Positions 34,596 through 42,918 of a stretch of 64,000 nucleotides of DNA are shown here, piece by piece (positions within the stretch are counted from its first letter, which is position 1; each line of letters begins with the position of its first letter). The stretch is from Gammaproteobacteria bacterium UBA5078. Its GTDB lineage: Bacteria; Pseudomonadota; Gammaproteobacteria; Pseudomonadales; Pseudohongiellaceae. The position numbers were made by a program, and so were the translations under genes. The notes under the pieces were generated by a model. It was not told where the DNA came from. It ran no database searches and saw only the letters and a list, made by a program, of their open reading frames with translations. The stretch is taken from positions 1 to 64,000 of the forward strand of contig DIAM01000002.1 in assembly GCA_002416505.1 (NCBI GenBank), given 5' to 3'.

Positions 34596-35114
34596 TCAGT
34601 CGCGATCCTTCACCGTGTCGAGCAGATCGCGCAAGCGTTCCTGCTCTTCTTTGTTTAAAACGACCGGCTCTTTCTCCTGTGGCTTGGCACGGCGGACGAT
34701 TCCGAGAATCAACCACCCGCCCACGAGGAAAAATAGTAAGGGGCCAAACCACAGCAATATAGTCGTCCACTGCAGGCGTGGCTTGTAGAACACGAAGTCG
34801 CCATAGCGCTCGAACATGAACTGCTCGATCTCCTCGTCTGTCTTGCCATCGGAAATCATCAGATATATCTCGCGACGCAAATCCTCGGCCACTCCACCAT
34901 TGGAGCCGGTTAGGCTGGTGTTCTGGCACATAGGGCAGCGAAACTCGTCAGACATCCTGCGAAAGCGTTGCTGCTGTTCCTCGGTGGCGAATTCGAAGGT
35001 ATCGACGGCGGCGTGGGCGCTCATCGAGACCCCCTGCAAGCCTAAGCTTACGCCGAACAGGATTAGGAGTGACAGCGCTGCGGCGCTCACGCCGAATAGT
35101 GACTTGATCATCAC
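34596..35114 (-). CDS. ccmH: Cytochrome c biogenesis protein CcmH
   Basis: Periplasm-facing thiol-disulfide protein that reduces apocytochrome c haem-binding cysteines. The 172-residue protein has a signal or membrane segment, then FRCPMCQN (the CxxC motif), then DFVFYKPRLQWTTILLWFGPLLFFLVGG with a second membrane segment. It corresponds to the short CcmH paired with a separate CcmI. Its ATG overlaps the ccmG stop (35111-35114). Confidence 0.94.
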   Translation of the reverse strand: MMIKSLFGVSAAALSLLILFGVSLGLQGVSMSAHAAVDTFEFATEEQQQRFRRMSDEFRCPMCQNTSLTGSNGGVAEDLRREIYLMISDGKTDEEIEQFMFERYGDFVFYKPRLQWTTILLWFGPLLFFLVGGWLILGIVRRAKPQEKEPVVLNKEEQERLRDLLDTVKDRD

Positions 35115-35653
35115 TGTCTGGACTCCGCCTTCACCGCCGCTATCGCCGGCATGATCTCGTCTTCCCAGGTCTCATAGTCAATGACCCCGATGTGCTTATA
35201 GCGGATCACCCCATTGCCGTCGACAACAAAGGTCTCCGGTGCCCCATAAACGCCGAGGTCGATACCAAGCCGGCCGCTCTCATCCAAGATGCTGAACTCG
35301 AAGGGAGAACCATTATCCTCCAGCCACAACTGCGCTAGATTTAATTTGTCTTTGTAGTTCACTCCGACGATCGGCACGAGATCATCGCGCGCCGCGGCCA
35401 TCAGGATAGGATTCTCTTGCAGACAAGGCAGGCAATAGCTGCCCCAGATGTTCAACAGAAACGGTTCATCGGGAAGATCCGCCTTGCCTAACACCCTGTC
35501 GCCCAACTCGACGGTCCGCAGTGAGAACTCCGGCAAGGGCTTGTCGATCAACACCGATGGCAGCGTGCGCGGATCTAGGTATAGACCACGCCACAGCATC
35601 ACCGCGAGTGCGAGGAATACGATAACCGGAATAAACAGTTTTAATCTGGGCAT
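35111..35653 (-). CDS. ccmG: Thiol:disulfide interchange protein CcmG/DsbE
   Basis: Membrane-tethered thioredoxin-like reductant for cytochrome c maturation. One N-terminal membrane anchor (residues ~6-24), PDEPFLLNIWGSYCLPCLQENP with active-site CLPC, GVNYKDK (the CcmG-specific acidic pocket region) and GAPETFVVDGNGVIRYKHIG with the cis-Pro. Length 180 aa is typical. It lies 20 bases after ccmF and overlaps ccmH. Confidence 0.95.
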   Translation of the reverse strand: MPRLKLFIPVIVFLALAVMLWRGLYLDPRTLPSVLIDKPLPEFSLRTVELGDRVLGKADLPDEPFLLNIWGSYCLPCLQENPILMAAARDDLVPIVGVNYKDKLNLAQLWLEDNGSPFEFSILDESGRLGIDLGVYGAPETFVVDGNGVIRYKHIGVIDYETWEDEIMPAIAAVKAESRQ

Positions 35654-35673
35654 ATTCTATCCTTCACTTTCGA

Positions 35674-37668
35674 TTATGAAGAAACCGGCTGCATAGTCTT
35701 GTCGCTCGCAGCCTCTCTCTCTAAGGTCTTCGTCTTCAGGCGGCGGTAGCGCTTATCTGTCACCGCGACAATTGCGCCCATCGCCATGAGAATCGCGCCT
35801 AACCAAACCCAACGCACGAATGGCTTGATGTACAAGGACATAGACCATGCCCCGGAGTCGCGCTCCTCGCCGAGGGTAATGAACAGGTCACGCGTAAAGC
35901 CTGCATCGATCGCCATCTCGGTAGAGGGTGTGCGACTCGCGGTATAGATGCGCTTCTCCGGATGCAACTCGCGCACGAAGGCGCCATCACGCAGCACCTG
36001 GAAGGTAGCACGCTCCGCCTCGAAGTTAGGACCGGATAGATGCTCCGTGCCTTCGAACAGGAATTCGTACTGCCCCAATTCGACCGACTGACCGGGGCTG
36101 AGCAACACGCTCTTCTCTATGCTGTAGATACTCGTGAGACCTGACCCCAACAAGATCACCGCGAAACCGAAGTGCGCGATCTGCATGCCGTAATAGCTCA
36201 CCGCCAATGACTTCATGCCCGCGAGCAGGCTCGGCTTATTCGCAGACTTCAAGCGTATATCCTGCAGGATTCCGAGGACGACCCAGAGGCCGAGCGCGGT
36301 GGCGAATGTGGCGCCGAAGGAGAACTCTAGGGTCAATGCCAGCGGCAGTACAAGGCCTAGCACCAGCGCCGCGATCGCCACCACCAGCAATTGTTTCTTG
36401 AGATAAGCCAAGGAGGTCTTCTTCCAGCGGCTCACCGAACCGAGCCCTAGGAAGATCACCAGTATCGACATCAGAGGCACGAAGACAATATTAAAATAGG
36501 GCGGGCCTACGGAGATCAGTTCGCCACCGGAGACTGCCTGATACACCATCGGATAGAGTGTGCCTAGGAGAATCGCTGCACTAGCGACCACTAGGATAAT
36601 ATTGTTGATCAGCAGGAATACCTCGCGCGATACCGCCGCGAAGCCAAACTCGCTCTTCATCAGAGGCGCACGGAACGCGAATAACAGCAGCGAGCCCCCA
36701 ATCACGAAGCCGAGGAAACCGAGGATATAGATGCCACGGGTCGGGTCGCTGGCGAAGGCGTGCACCGAGGTCAACAGCCCCGAGCGGGTAATGAATGTGC
36801 CCAACAGGCTCGCCGCGAAGGCCATGATGGACAGCAGCACCGTCCAACTCTTGAACACCCCGCGCTTCTCGGTGACCGCCAAGGAGTGAATCAGAGCGGT
36901 GCCAATCAGCCAGTTAATCATCGGCGGGTTCTCGACGGGATCCCACGCCCACCAGCCGCCCCAGCCAAGCTCGTAATAGGCCCACCACGAGCCCAGCGCG
37001 ATGCCGATCGTGAGAATTGCCCACGCGGCATTCGCCCAGGGACGCGACCAGCGCGCCCATGCCGAGTCGAGACGCCCACTGATCAGGGCCGCGATGGCGA
37101 AGGCGAATACTACGGAGAAACCCACATAGCCCATATACAGAGAGGGCGGGTGAATAATGAAACCGAAATCCTGCAGCGCCGAGTTCAGGTCTGCGCCGTC
37201 CGCCGGCGACATTGGCAATACGCGATCGAAGGGATTCGAGGTCGCGATCATGAACATCGTGTAGCCGGCGCCGATAAGGCCCATGATGCTGAGCACACGG
37301 GCCACGAAATCGTCCGGCATCGCCTTACTGAAGATGCACACTGCCAGCATCCAACCGGAGAGCATCCAGGTCCAGAACAGGAAGGAGCCCTCGTGCCCAC
37401 CCCAGACCGCGGTGATCTTATATTGCAGGGGCAGCAGGCTATTGGAATGCTGGGCGACGAACATCACCGAGAAGTCGTCCGTTACGAAGCTATAACCGAG
37501 CACCAGCAGACACAGGGTGAGGAATACGAAAAAGCCGGTCGCTAAGGGCCGCGCAAGACCGATCCAGAGCCGATTACCCGTAGAGGCACCGATTAGAGGA
37601 ATAGTGCCCAGCACAGCCGCTAGGCAGAAGGCGAGTATGAGCGAAAACTGTCCTAGTTCAGGAACCAC
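35674..37668 (-). CDS. ccmF: Cytochrome c heme lyase subunit CcmF
   Basis: Large inner-membrane heme lyase subunit that ligates heme from CcmE to apocytochrome c. The 664-residue protein has about 15 membrane segments and the tryptophan-rich heme motif WGGWWAWDPVENPP, with TALIHSLAVTEKRG after it. Its start overlaps the ccmE stop by 11 bases, so translation is coupled. Confidence 0.97.
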   Translation of the reverse strand: MVPELGQFSLILAFCLAAVLGTIPLIGASTGNRLWIGLARPLATGFFVFLTLCLLVLGYSFVTDDFSVMFVAQHSNSLLPLQYKITAVWGGHEGSFLFWTWMLSGWMLAVCIFSKAMPDDFVARVLSIMGLIGAGYTMFMIATSNPFDRVLPMSPADGADLNSALQDFGFIIHPPSLYMGYVGFSVVFAFAIAALISGRLDSAWARWSRPWANAAWAILTIGIALGSWWAYYELGWGGWWAWDPVENPPMINWLIGTALIHSLAVTEKRGVFKSWTVLLSIMAFAASLLGTFITRSGLLTSVHAFASDPTRGIYILGFLGFVIGGSLLLFAFRAPLMKSEFGFAAVSREVFLLINNIILVVASAAILLGTLYPMVYQAVSGGELISVGPPYFNIVFVPLMSILVIFLGLGSVSRWKKTSLAYLKKQLLVVAIAALVLGLVLPLALTLEFSFGATFATALGLWVVLGILQDIRLKSANKPSLLAGMKSLAVSYYGMQIAHFGFAVILLGSGLTSIYSIEKSVLLSPGQSVELGQYEFLFEGTEHLSGPNFEAERATFQVLRDGAFVRELHPEKRIYTASRTPSTEMAIDAGFTRDLFITLGEERDSGAWSMSLYIKPFVRWVWLGAILMAMGAIVAVTDKRYRRLKTKTLEREAASDKTMQPVSS

Positions 37669-38131
37669 TTGGACCTCCTTCTGTCGCCATCTCGGTCAGG
37701 TTGCGGTCACGCTCCGCAGCATCTAGCGCTGCCTTCACTTCCACAGACATATAATTCTCATCGTGTTTGGCCAACACGCGGCTAGCCTCGAAAACACCAT
37801 TGGCTACCATGCCCTCGGCGACAACCCCCTGCCCCTCACGGAACAGATCGGGCAGTATGCCGTCATAGCGCACGAGCAAGTCATGGCTATAGTCGGTCGT
37901 GATAAACTCGACATGGAGGGAGTCTTGGCTCTTGGCTACAGAGCCCTCTTTCACCATGCCCCCGATGCGAATGCGTTGGCCGTTATTCACCTCGCCCGCC
38001 GCGATCTGGGAGGGGGTGAAAAAAAGATCGATGGCATTGCTCAGTGCGTACAAAGATAGACCGATCGCGACACCTAAACCGGTGGCAATAAACGCGATGA
38101 TCGTAAGCTTCTTGCGACGATGCGGTTTCAT
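37658..38131 (-). CDS. ccmE: Heme chaperone CcmE
   Basis: Periplasmic heme carrier anchored by one N-terminal membrane segment (LTIIAFIATGLGVAIGLSLYAL). The covalent heme-binding histidine is in VLAKHDENYMS. The OB-fold core includes RIRIGGMVKEGSV and YDGILPDLFREGQGVVAEG. Length 157 aa is normal. It overlaps ccmD by ATGA and ccmF by 11 bases. Confidence 0.96.
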   Translation of the reverse strand: MKPHRRKKLTIIAFIATGLGVAIGLSLYALSNAIDLFFTPSQIAAGEVNNGQRIRIGGMVKEGSVAKSQDSLHVEFITTDYSHDLLVRYDGILPDLFREGQGVVAEGMVANGVFEASRVLAKHDENYMSVEVKAALDAAERDRNLTEMATEGGPSGS

Positions 38132-38370
38132 GACGATTCCTCTGAGGCGCTTTCGCGCTCCTGCTCAACTGCCGTATTTTTCGCTAACTGCGCGTCACGC
38201 AAGGCCCTATTGCGTTGTTCGCGGATGAATTGTCGGCGCTGAACCCGCGGCAGAAACAGGTTCACAAAGATAAAAATGCTAAATAGCCCATACACAGACC
38301 AGACATGGAAGGTATATTTTCCCATCTGCAGAAATTCGGCCACACTATTGAATTGAATTTGCTCGAACAT
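38128..38370 (-). CDS. ccmD: Heme exporter protein CcmD
   Basis: Small adaptor (80 aa) needed for release of holo-CcmE from the CcmABC complex. It has one membrane segment (VWSVYGLFSIFIFVNLFL) after the family start FLQMGKYTFHVW, and a charged cytoplasmic tail (RRQFIREQRNRALRD). Lies 9 bases after ccmC and overlaps ccmE by ATGA. Confidence 0.92.
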   Translation of the reverse strand: MFEQIQFNSVAEFLQMGKYTFHVWSVYGLFSIFIFVNLFLPRVQRRQFIREQRNRALRDAQLAKNTAVEQERESASEESS

Positions 38371-38379
38371 CTTACCCCT

Positions 38380-39126
38380 TTAGACCTGTTCTTTCGCGAC
38401 GATATCCACGACCCACTGCGAACGCCGCTCGCGTTGCAGGATCTCGTTGCGAGTCGACAGGATTAAGCTAATTACGAAGAAGATATACACCGCGAAGATC
38501 ATGATGACCAAGGGCACCCATATCTCGGGGCCAAAGGCGCTGTTCTCATCCATCGAGAAGTCGCTGGATGGCTGGTGTAGCGTGTTCCACCACTCCACCG
38601 AATACTTGATGATCGGCACGTTAATGGCGCCGACGATCGCGAGCAATGCGCAGGCCTTAGCCGCCGCATCGGGGCTCTCGATGGCCGAGCGCAGGGCGAT
38701 CACCCCAATCAATAGGAAGAACTGGATCAACATCGAGGTCAGGCGCGCGTCCCATGCCCACCAGGTGCCCCAGATAGGCTGCCCCCAGATCGCGCCGGTA
38801 GCCAAGGCCACAGCCGTAAACCATGCGCCAATAGGCGCCGCACACTTGGCGACCATGTCCGCCAGCTTCATCTTCCACACCAGTGTGATGACGCCGGCGA
38901 CCGCCATGAGGGGGAAACAGGCCAGTGAGATGCTCGCCACCGGCACGTGCACATACATTATGCGAATGGTATCGCCCTGTTGATAGTCCTGGGGCACGAA
39001 CAATAGCGCCCAGAGGATGCCGACACTCATGAGCACCGTCATCAATACGAGCAGCCAAGGCAACCACTTGCCCGACATCTCATAGAACCACTTGGGCGAA
39101 CCAAGTCTAAAAAACCATTGCCACAT
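38380..39126 (-). CDS. ccmC: Heme exporter protein CcmC
   Basis: Inner-membrane protein that transfers heme to CcmE. Six membrane segments; the WWD heme-handling motif is WGQPIWGTWWAWDARLTSML, with flanking histidines (MYVHVPVAS and WWNTLHQPSSD). Length 248 aa matches the family. It starts 129 bases after ccmB, the widest gap in the operon, with no clear promoter there. Confidence 0.96.
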   Translation of the reverse strand: MWQWFFRLGSPKWFYEMSGKWLPWLLVLMTVLMSVGILWALLFVPQDYQQGDTIRIMYVHVPVASISLACFPLMAVAGVITLVWKMKLADMVAKCAAPIGAWFTAVALATGAIWGQPIWGTWWAWDARLTSMLIQFFLLIGVIALRSAIESPDAAAKACALLAIVGAINVPIIKYSVEWWNTLHQPSSDFSMDENSAFGPEIWVPLVIMIFAVYIFFVISLILSTRNEILQRERRSQWVVDIVAKEQV

Positions 39127-39255
39127 GTCTACTCTCTCAATGGTGCGGGCGATTCTTTGTCACCTAACACTTATCCGTCGTTGCGGGCCCGAATATAGCA
39201 CGTGGCATTCACCGCCTCGTGTTACGTTTTGTAATAACTCTGAGCGCCAAACGCC

Positions 39256-39993
39256 CTAATTCACACTGATTTTCAAAGCCGCCGCGCTGGCCAGTGGTGC
39301 GAGGCTCAAGGACAGGGCTAGCAAGGCTCCCAGCAGGGCGTAGTGCATCCCCAATGGTACCCCAAGACTCGCGTCCACGACCGCTTTTGCACCAATTATA
39401 AGCACCGGCACAGTAAGGGGTAAAACGATAACCGCAAGTATTAGCCCGCGACTGCCTAAACCGACGGTGAGCGCCACACCGATTGCCCCGAACAGACTCA
39501 AGACCGGCGTTCCCAGCAATAATGTCAACACCAGCGTCCAATAAGCATCGGCGGGCAGATACAGCATATAGGCCAATAGTGGGGAAAGCAGGACCACGGG
39601 CAGCCCGCTGATCAGCCAATGGCTAATATTCTTCGCCAGCACCATGAAGTACAGGGGCTGGGGCGAGAGTAGCAATTGCTCAAGGGAGCCATCCTCGTAG
39701 TCGGCGCGAAACAGGTTGTCTAGGGAGAGCATCGAGGCCAGTAAGGCCGAGACCCAGACGGCGCCCGCCGCGATGCGCGTTAGCTCCTGAGGGTCCGACG
39801 ACACGCCTAGGGGAAACAGGGACACCACGATTAGGAAGAACATCAGCGGGTTGAGCAGGTCATTGCGGCGCTTCAAGGCGATGAGCAGATCGCGCTTGAG
39901 GGTGGCCTTGAAGGCCGAGAACGTGCTCACCTGAGCAAGCGGCGCTCGGCCCTGAGGCTGTGAAATATTGACTGTATTGGCTGTATCGCTCAT
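39256..39993 (-). CDS. ccmB: Heme exporter protein CcmB
   Basis: Membrane subunit of the CcmAB ABC transporter that drives release of holo-CcmE. Six membrane segments follow the usual FKATLKRDLLIALKRRNDLLNPLMFF start, and DNLFRADYEDGSLEQLLLSP is a family signature. The first ~25 residues are polar and longer than in E. coli CcmB (245 against about 220 aa). It lies 28 bases after ccmA. Confidence 0.94.
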   Translation of the reverse strand: MSDTANTVNISQPQGRAPLAQVSTFSAFKATLKRDLLIALKRRNDLLNPLMFFLIVVSLFPLGVSSDPQELTRIAAGAVWVSALLASMLSLDNLFRADYEDGSLEQLLLSPQPLYFMVLAKNISHWLISGLPVVLLSPLLAYMLYLPADAYWTLVLTLLLGTPVLSLFGAIGVALTVGLGSRGLILAVIVLPLTVPVLIIGAKAVVDASLGVPLGMHYALLGALLALSLSLAPLASAAALKISVN

Positions 39994-40021
39994 TGCTACA
40001 GCGCCGCTAGTGGCGACGACC

Positions 40022-40690
40022 TCATTTATCTAGATTCAAGCGCCGCAAGGGACAGGGCACATCTAAGTGATGGTGTGTCGTCACGAGTACCGCGCCGCCC
40101 TTGGCCACATGGGCGGCCAATAGGTTCTCCAATATCTTCACGCCACGCACATCGAGAGTGGTAAAGGGCTCATCGAGCACCCACAGACGCGCCGGGCTAA
40201 GCAGGAGCCTGGCCAGGGACACACGCTGCTGTTGTCCCGCCGACATATTACGACAGCTGATGTCCGCATAGCCCATAAGACCTACGGCCTCAAGGGCTGC
40301 GTCGATATCTTGATCGGTTTTAGGGGCGTGTAATGCGGCACTCCAACGCAGGTTCTCGCGGGCCGTGAGGATCTTATTCACCCCTACCCGATGCCCGAGG
40401 TAGAGCAGCGAGGCCAAGAAGGTCTCGCGATCCTCGTCGATTGCGACGCCCTCCCAGAACAACTCTCCCTCGTAGCTACTATTGAGCCCGCACAGGATGC
40501 GCAGCAGAGTCGTCTTGCCGCTGCCATTGCTACCCTGCACTTGCAGGAGTTCGCCCGCATGGAGGCTAAATTCGAGGTTATCGAACAGTACCCGTTCATC
40601 GCGCTCACAGAACAAAGCACGGGCCTGGAGCAGGACTGGCGCCACGGGAGCTTGCGAGGAGTGGGAACTGACGGAGTTGCTGGCAGCCAT
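40022..40690 (-). CDS. ccmA: Cytochrome c biogenesis ATP-binding protein CcmA
   Basis: ATPase of the CcmAB transporter. Motifs: Walker A QGSNGSGKTTLLRILCGL, signature NMSAGQQQRVSLARLLLS, Walker B LWVLDEPFTTLD and the switch His in LVTTHH. The ATG at 40690 gives 222 residues, close to the family length; an in-frame ATG at 40819 would add 43 residues of non-conserved sequence and has no ribosome site. The chosen start also lacks a strong one. It opens the ccmABCDEFGHI operon. Confidence 0.9.
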   Translation of the reverse strand: MAASNSVSSHSSQAPVAPVLLQARALFCERDERVLFDNLEFSLHAGELLQVQGSNGSGKTTLLRILCGLNSSYEGELFWEGVAIDEDRETFLASLLYLGHRVGVNKILTARENLRWSAALHAPKTDQDIDAALEAVGLMGYADISCRNMSAGQQQRVSLARLLLSPARLWVLDEPFTTLDVRGVKILENLLAAHVAKGGAVLVTTHHHLDVPCPLRRLNLDK

Positions 40691-40843
40691 AGAGGTTCTA
40701 AAGATGTCCACGTAAACGCGATATCTGGGTGAATGAGGTGCTAGAAAGCTGGCCGAAGTATAACCGAGTATTGCGCTGAATGCTTTCGTTGAGGAGTGGA
40801 ACACATGGCTAGACGCCATTGGAAGGCGAAGAGCGAAGAAGTT

Positions 40844-40886
40844 GTGGGAGCGCCTGCCCTCGCAAGGGGGGCTTGCCCGCTTCCAC
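40844..40886. repeat. REP-like palindromic element
   Basis: GTGGGAGCG ... CGCTTCCAC with internal GGGCTTGCCCGC resembles the REP sequences (GTGGGAGCGGGCTTGC type) common in Pseudomonas. One copy is seen, between the DUF2802 gene and ccmA, where it may also end transcription from the flagellar side. Confidence 0.55.
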
Positions 40887-40902
40887 CAATCTAAAGCTTA
40901 TC

Positions 40903-41313
40903 TTAGGCGGCGCTGCGCCCCGCCGGCTTTGAGCGCGAGTGCATGAGGGTCAGCAGGGTGGCCTCGGCCTTGGACAGGCCACAGGTCGCAACCAATTCCT
41001 CGGCGGCGGCGCCCATCTTCACGAGCTTATTGGCATGGGAGATCGCGATGTCACCGACATCCTTGTACTCCAGGTCTTCTTGTCGACGCTCGGTGCTCTG
41101 CAGACGATCCTGAACAAGCTTCACGCGCTTGCCAAGCCCGATCGCACCGCGACCCACCGCCGTAATCTCGCCGCGCAGGGCGCTCATGTCGGCGTCCAAT
41201 TGCGCCTGCAGGCGCTCCACCTTACGCAGCACATGCACGCTCGTAGCGAGCATGCAGCCGCATAGCATCACGACAAAGGTCACGCTGATAATTAGGGCTG
41301 GTGTCAACAACAT
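40903..41313 (-). CDS. DUF2802 membrane-anchored protein
   Basis: Protein of unknown function (136 aa) with one N-terminal membrane segment (residues ~5-25), a central coiled-coil-like part (VERLQAQLDADMSALRGEI and QDRLQSTERRQEDLE) and a conserved C-terminal segment (AEELVATCGLSKAEATLLTLMH) that resembles a small helical DNA- or partner-binding element. In Pseudomonas the homologue ends the fliA-che-mot-cheW cluster before ccmA. Here it directly follows fliA by 50 bases, so a flagellar connection is inferred from position. Confidence 0.75.
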   Translation of the reverse strand: MLLTPALIISVTFVVMLCGCMLATSVHVLRKVERLQAQLDADMSALRGEITAVGRGAIGLGKRVKLVQDRLQSTERRQEDLEYKDVGDIAISHANKLVKMGAAAEELVATCGLSKAEATLLTLMHSRSKPAGRSAA

Positions 41314-41363
41314 GGTCGCTCCTTAAGTGCGCGGGCCCGGCTCGGAGCCAGGCGAAAATCTCA

Positions 41364-42098
41364 TTAATTCCAATCCGCCAGACGTGCGCGCAGGCGCAGG
41401 GCGGCTTGAGTGTGTATCTGGCTAACGCGCGATTCACTCACGCCGATCACCTGACCGATCTCTTTCAGGTTCAATTCTTCGTCGTAGTACAGTGACAGGA
41501 CTAATTGTTCGCGTTCGGGCAGCCCTGCGATAGCATCGGCCAATTGCGACTTGAAGTCGTCACTCTGCAAGCCATCCAGAGGATTGGGCATCTCCCCCGC
41601 CACTCTCTCCATGGCCGAGTCGTCGCCCTCCAACATATCGTCGAAGCTAAATAGGCGACTGCCAGAGGCGTCCTGCAAGATGGCGTGGTAATCCTCAAGT
41701 GGCATGTCGAGTTCGGCGGCAACATCCACGTCTTTCGCATCCGTGCCGGTGCGCATCTCGATAGTCTTGATGGCCTCGGCGACTTTACGCGACTTCCGGT
41801 GCACCGAGCGCGGCGCCCAATCGCCCTTGCGAATCTCGTCTAGCATGGCGCCGCGTATGCGAATGCCGGCATAGGTTTCGAAGCTCGCGCCCTTGGTCAG
41901 GTCATATTTTTTCGCGGCCTCTAACAGACCGATCATGCCTGATTGAACCAAGTCATCGAGCTGCACACTGGAGGGCATCCGCAACAGCAGATGATGCGCA
42001 ATACGCTTCACGAGCGGCGCATACTGCAACACGATGTCATTCATGCTGTCTGTCTGCACTTCGCTATACAGCAACGCACCGCTTGTGGATGTGACCAT
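41364..42098 (-). CDS. fliA: RNA polymerase sigma-28 factor FliA
   Basis: Flagellar sigma factor that transcribes late genes such as flagellin. The 244-residue protein has region 2 (YAPLVKRIAHHLLLRMPSSV, DDLVQSGMIGLLEAAKKYD, FETYAGIRIRGAMLDEIR, DWAPRSVHRK), region 3 and region 4 (LPEREQLVLSLYYDEELNLKEIGQVIGVSESRVSQIH). It starts four bases after fleN, so they are cotranscribed. flgM, its anti-sigma factor, is not in the window. Confidence 0.97.
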   Translation of the reverse strand: MVTSTSGALLYSEVQTDSMNDIVLQYAPLVKRIAHHLLLRMPSSVQLDDLVQSGMIGLLEAAKKYDLTKGASFETYAGIRIRGAMLDEIRKGDWAPRSVHRKSRKVAEAIKTIEMRTGTDAKDVDVAAELDMPLEDYHAILQDASGSRLFSFDDMLEGDDSAMERVAGEMPNPLDGLQSDDFKSQLADAIAGLPEREQLVLSLYYDEELNLKEIGQVIGVSESRVSQIHTQAALRLRARLADWN

Positions 42099-42102
42099 GT
42101 GT

Positions 42103-42918
42103 TTAACCCGCTGTTTCGCTCATCAGCAAGCGTTCGATAAAGAATTCAAGGCGTCCGTTGGCCTGGCGATTGATCGGCCAATCCGCTACCTCATGTGCTA
42201 ACTTCCTATAGGCGATAGCAGCCTTGCTCGAGGGGTAAGCCTCCAAGGTTGCCTTCTGGCGCTGTGCGGATTTGCGCACCGCATCGTCCCATGGAATATC
42301 GCCCGCGTATTGCAGAGTCACATCGAGAAAGCGCTCTGCCACGCGTACAAATTTCGAGTACAAATTACGCCCCTCTTCCGGCGTCCGCGTCATATTCGCC
42401 AAGACCCTGAAACGCTGCATGCCATAGTCGCGGTTCAGGAGTTTAACGAGCGCATAGGCATCGGTAATCGAGGATGGCTCGTCACAGACGACCACGAGAA
42501 CTTCCTGCGCGGCGCGCACGAAACTCACAACGCTCTCGGAGATCCCCGCCGCGGTGTCGATAATCAATACATCGAGTTGGTCATCCAGTTCGCTGAAGGC
42601 CCGAATCAAGCCCGCGTGTTCTGCTGGCCCAAGCTGGGTCAAAGACTGTACCCCTGAGGCTGCCGGAATCACTTTCAGGCCGCCGACCGTCGTGATCAAC
42701 ACATCTCTTAGACTGCACTCCCCGCTCATGACATCCGCGAGAGTCTTGTCCGCTTTAATACCCAGCTGAATATCCACATTCGCCAGACCGAGGTCCGCGT
42801 CCATCAAGATGACCCGCTTACCGGCTTCGGCTAACGCTAGGCTTAGATTCACTGAGACATTGGTCTTCCCGACCCCGCCCTTGCCGCCGGTGATGGCGAC
42901 TACTTGCACTGGCTTCAT
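42103..42918 (-). CDS. fleN: Flagellar number regulator FleN (FlhG)
   Basis: MinD/ParA-type ATPase that limits polar flagella to one, and in Pseudomonas binds FleQ. The 271-residue protein has the deviant Walker A KGGVGKTNVSVNLS, LMDADLGLANVDI, DVLIIDTAAGISESV and a C-terminal amphipathic helix (LEFFIERLL). It overlaps the flhF stop by ATGA. With flhF it points to polar flagellation. Confidence 0.95.
   Translation of the reverse strand: MKPVQVVAITGGKGGVGKTNVSVNLSLALAEAGKRVILMDADLGLANVDIQLGIKADKTLADVMSGECSLRDVLITTVGGLKVIPAASGVQSLTQLGPAEHAGLIRAFSELDDQLDVLIIDTAAGISESVVSFVRAAQEVLVVVCDEPSSITDAYALVKLLNRDYGMQRFRVLANMTRTPEEGRNLYSKFVRVAERFLDVTLQYAGDIPWDDAVRKSAQRQKATLEAYPSSKAAIAYRKLAHEVADWPINRQANGRLEFFIERLLMSETAG

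Noticed and set aside
40691..40819. 43-codon N-terminal extension of CcmA
   Set aside because: Adds non-conserved sequence before a full-length ATPase and has no ribosome site; kept only as an alternative start.
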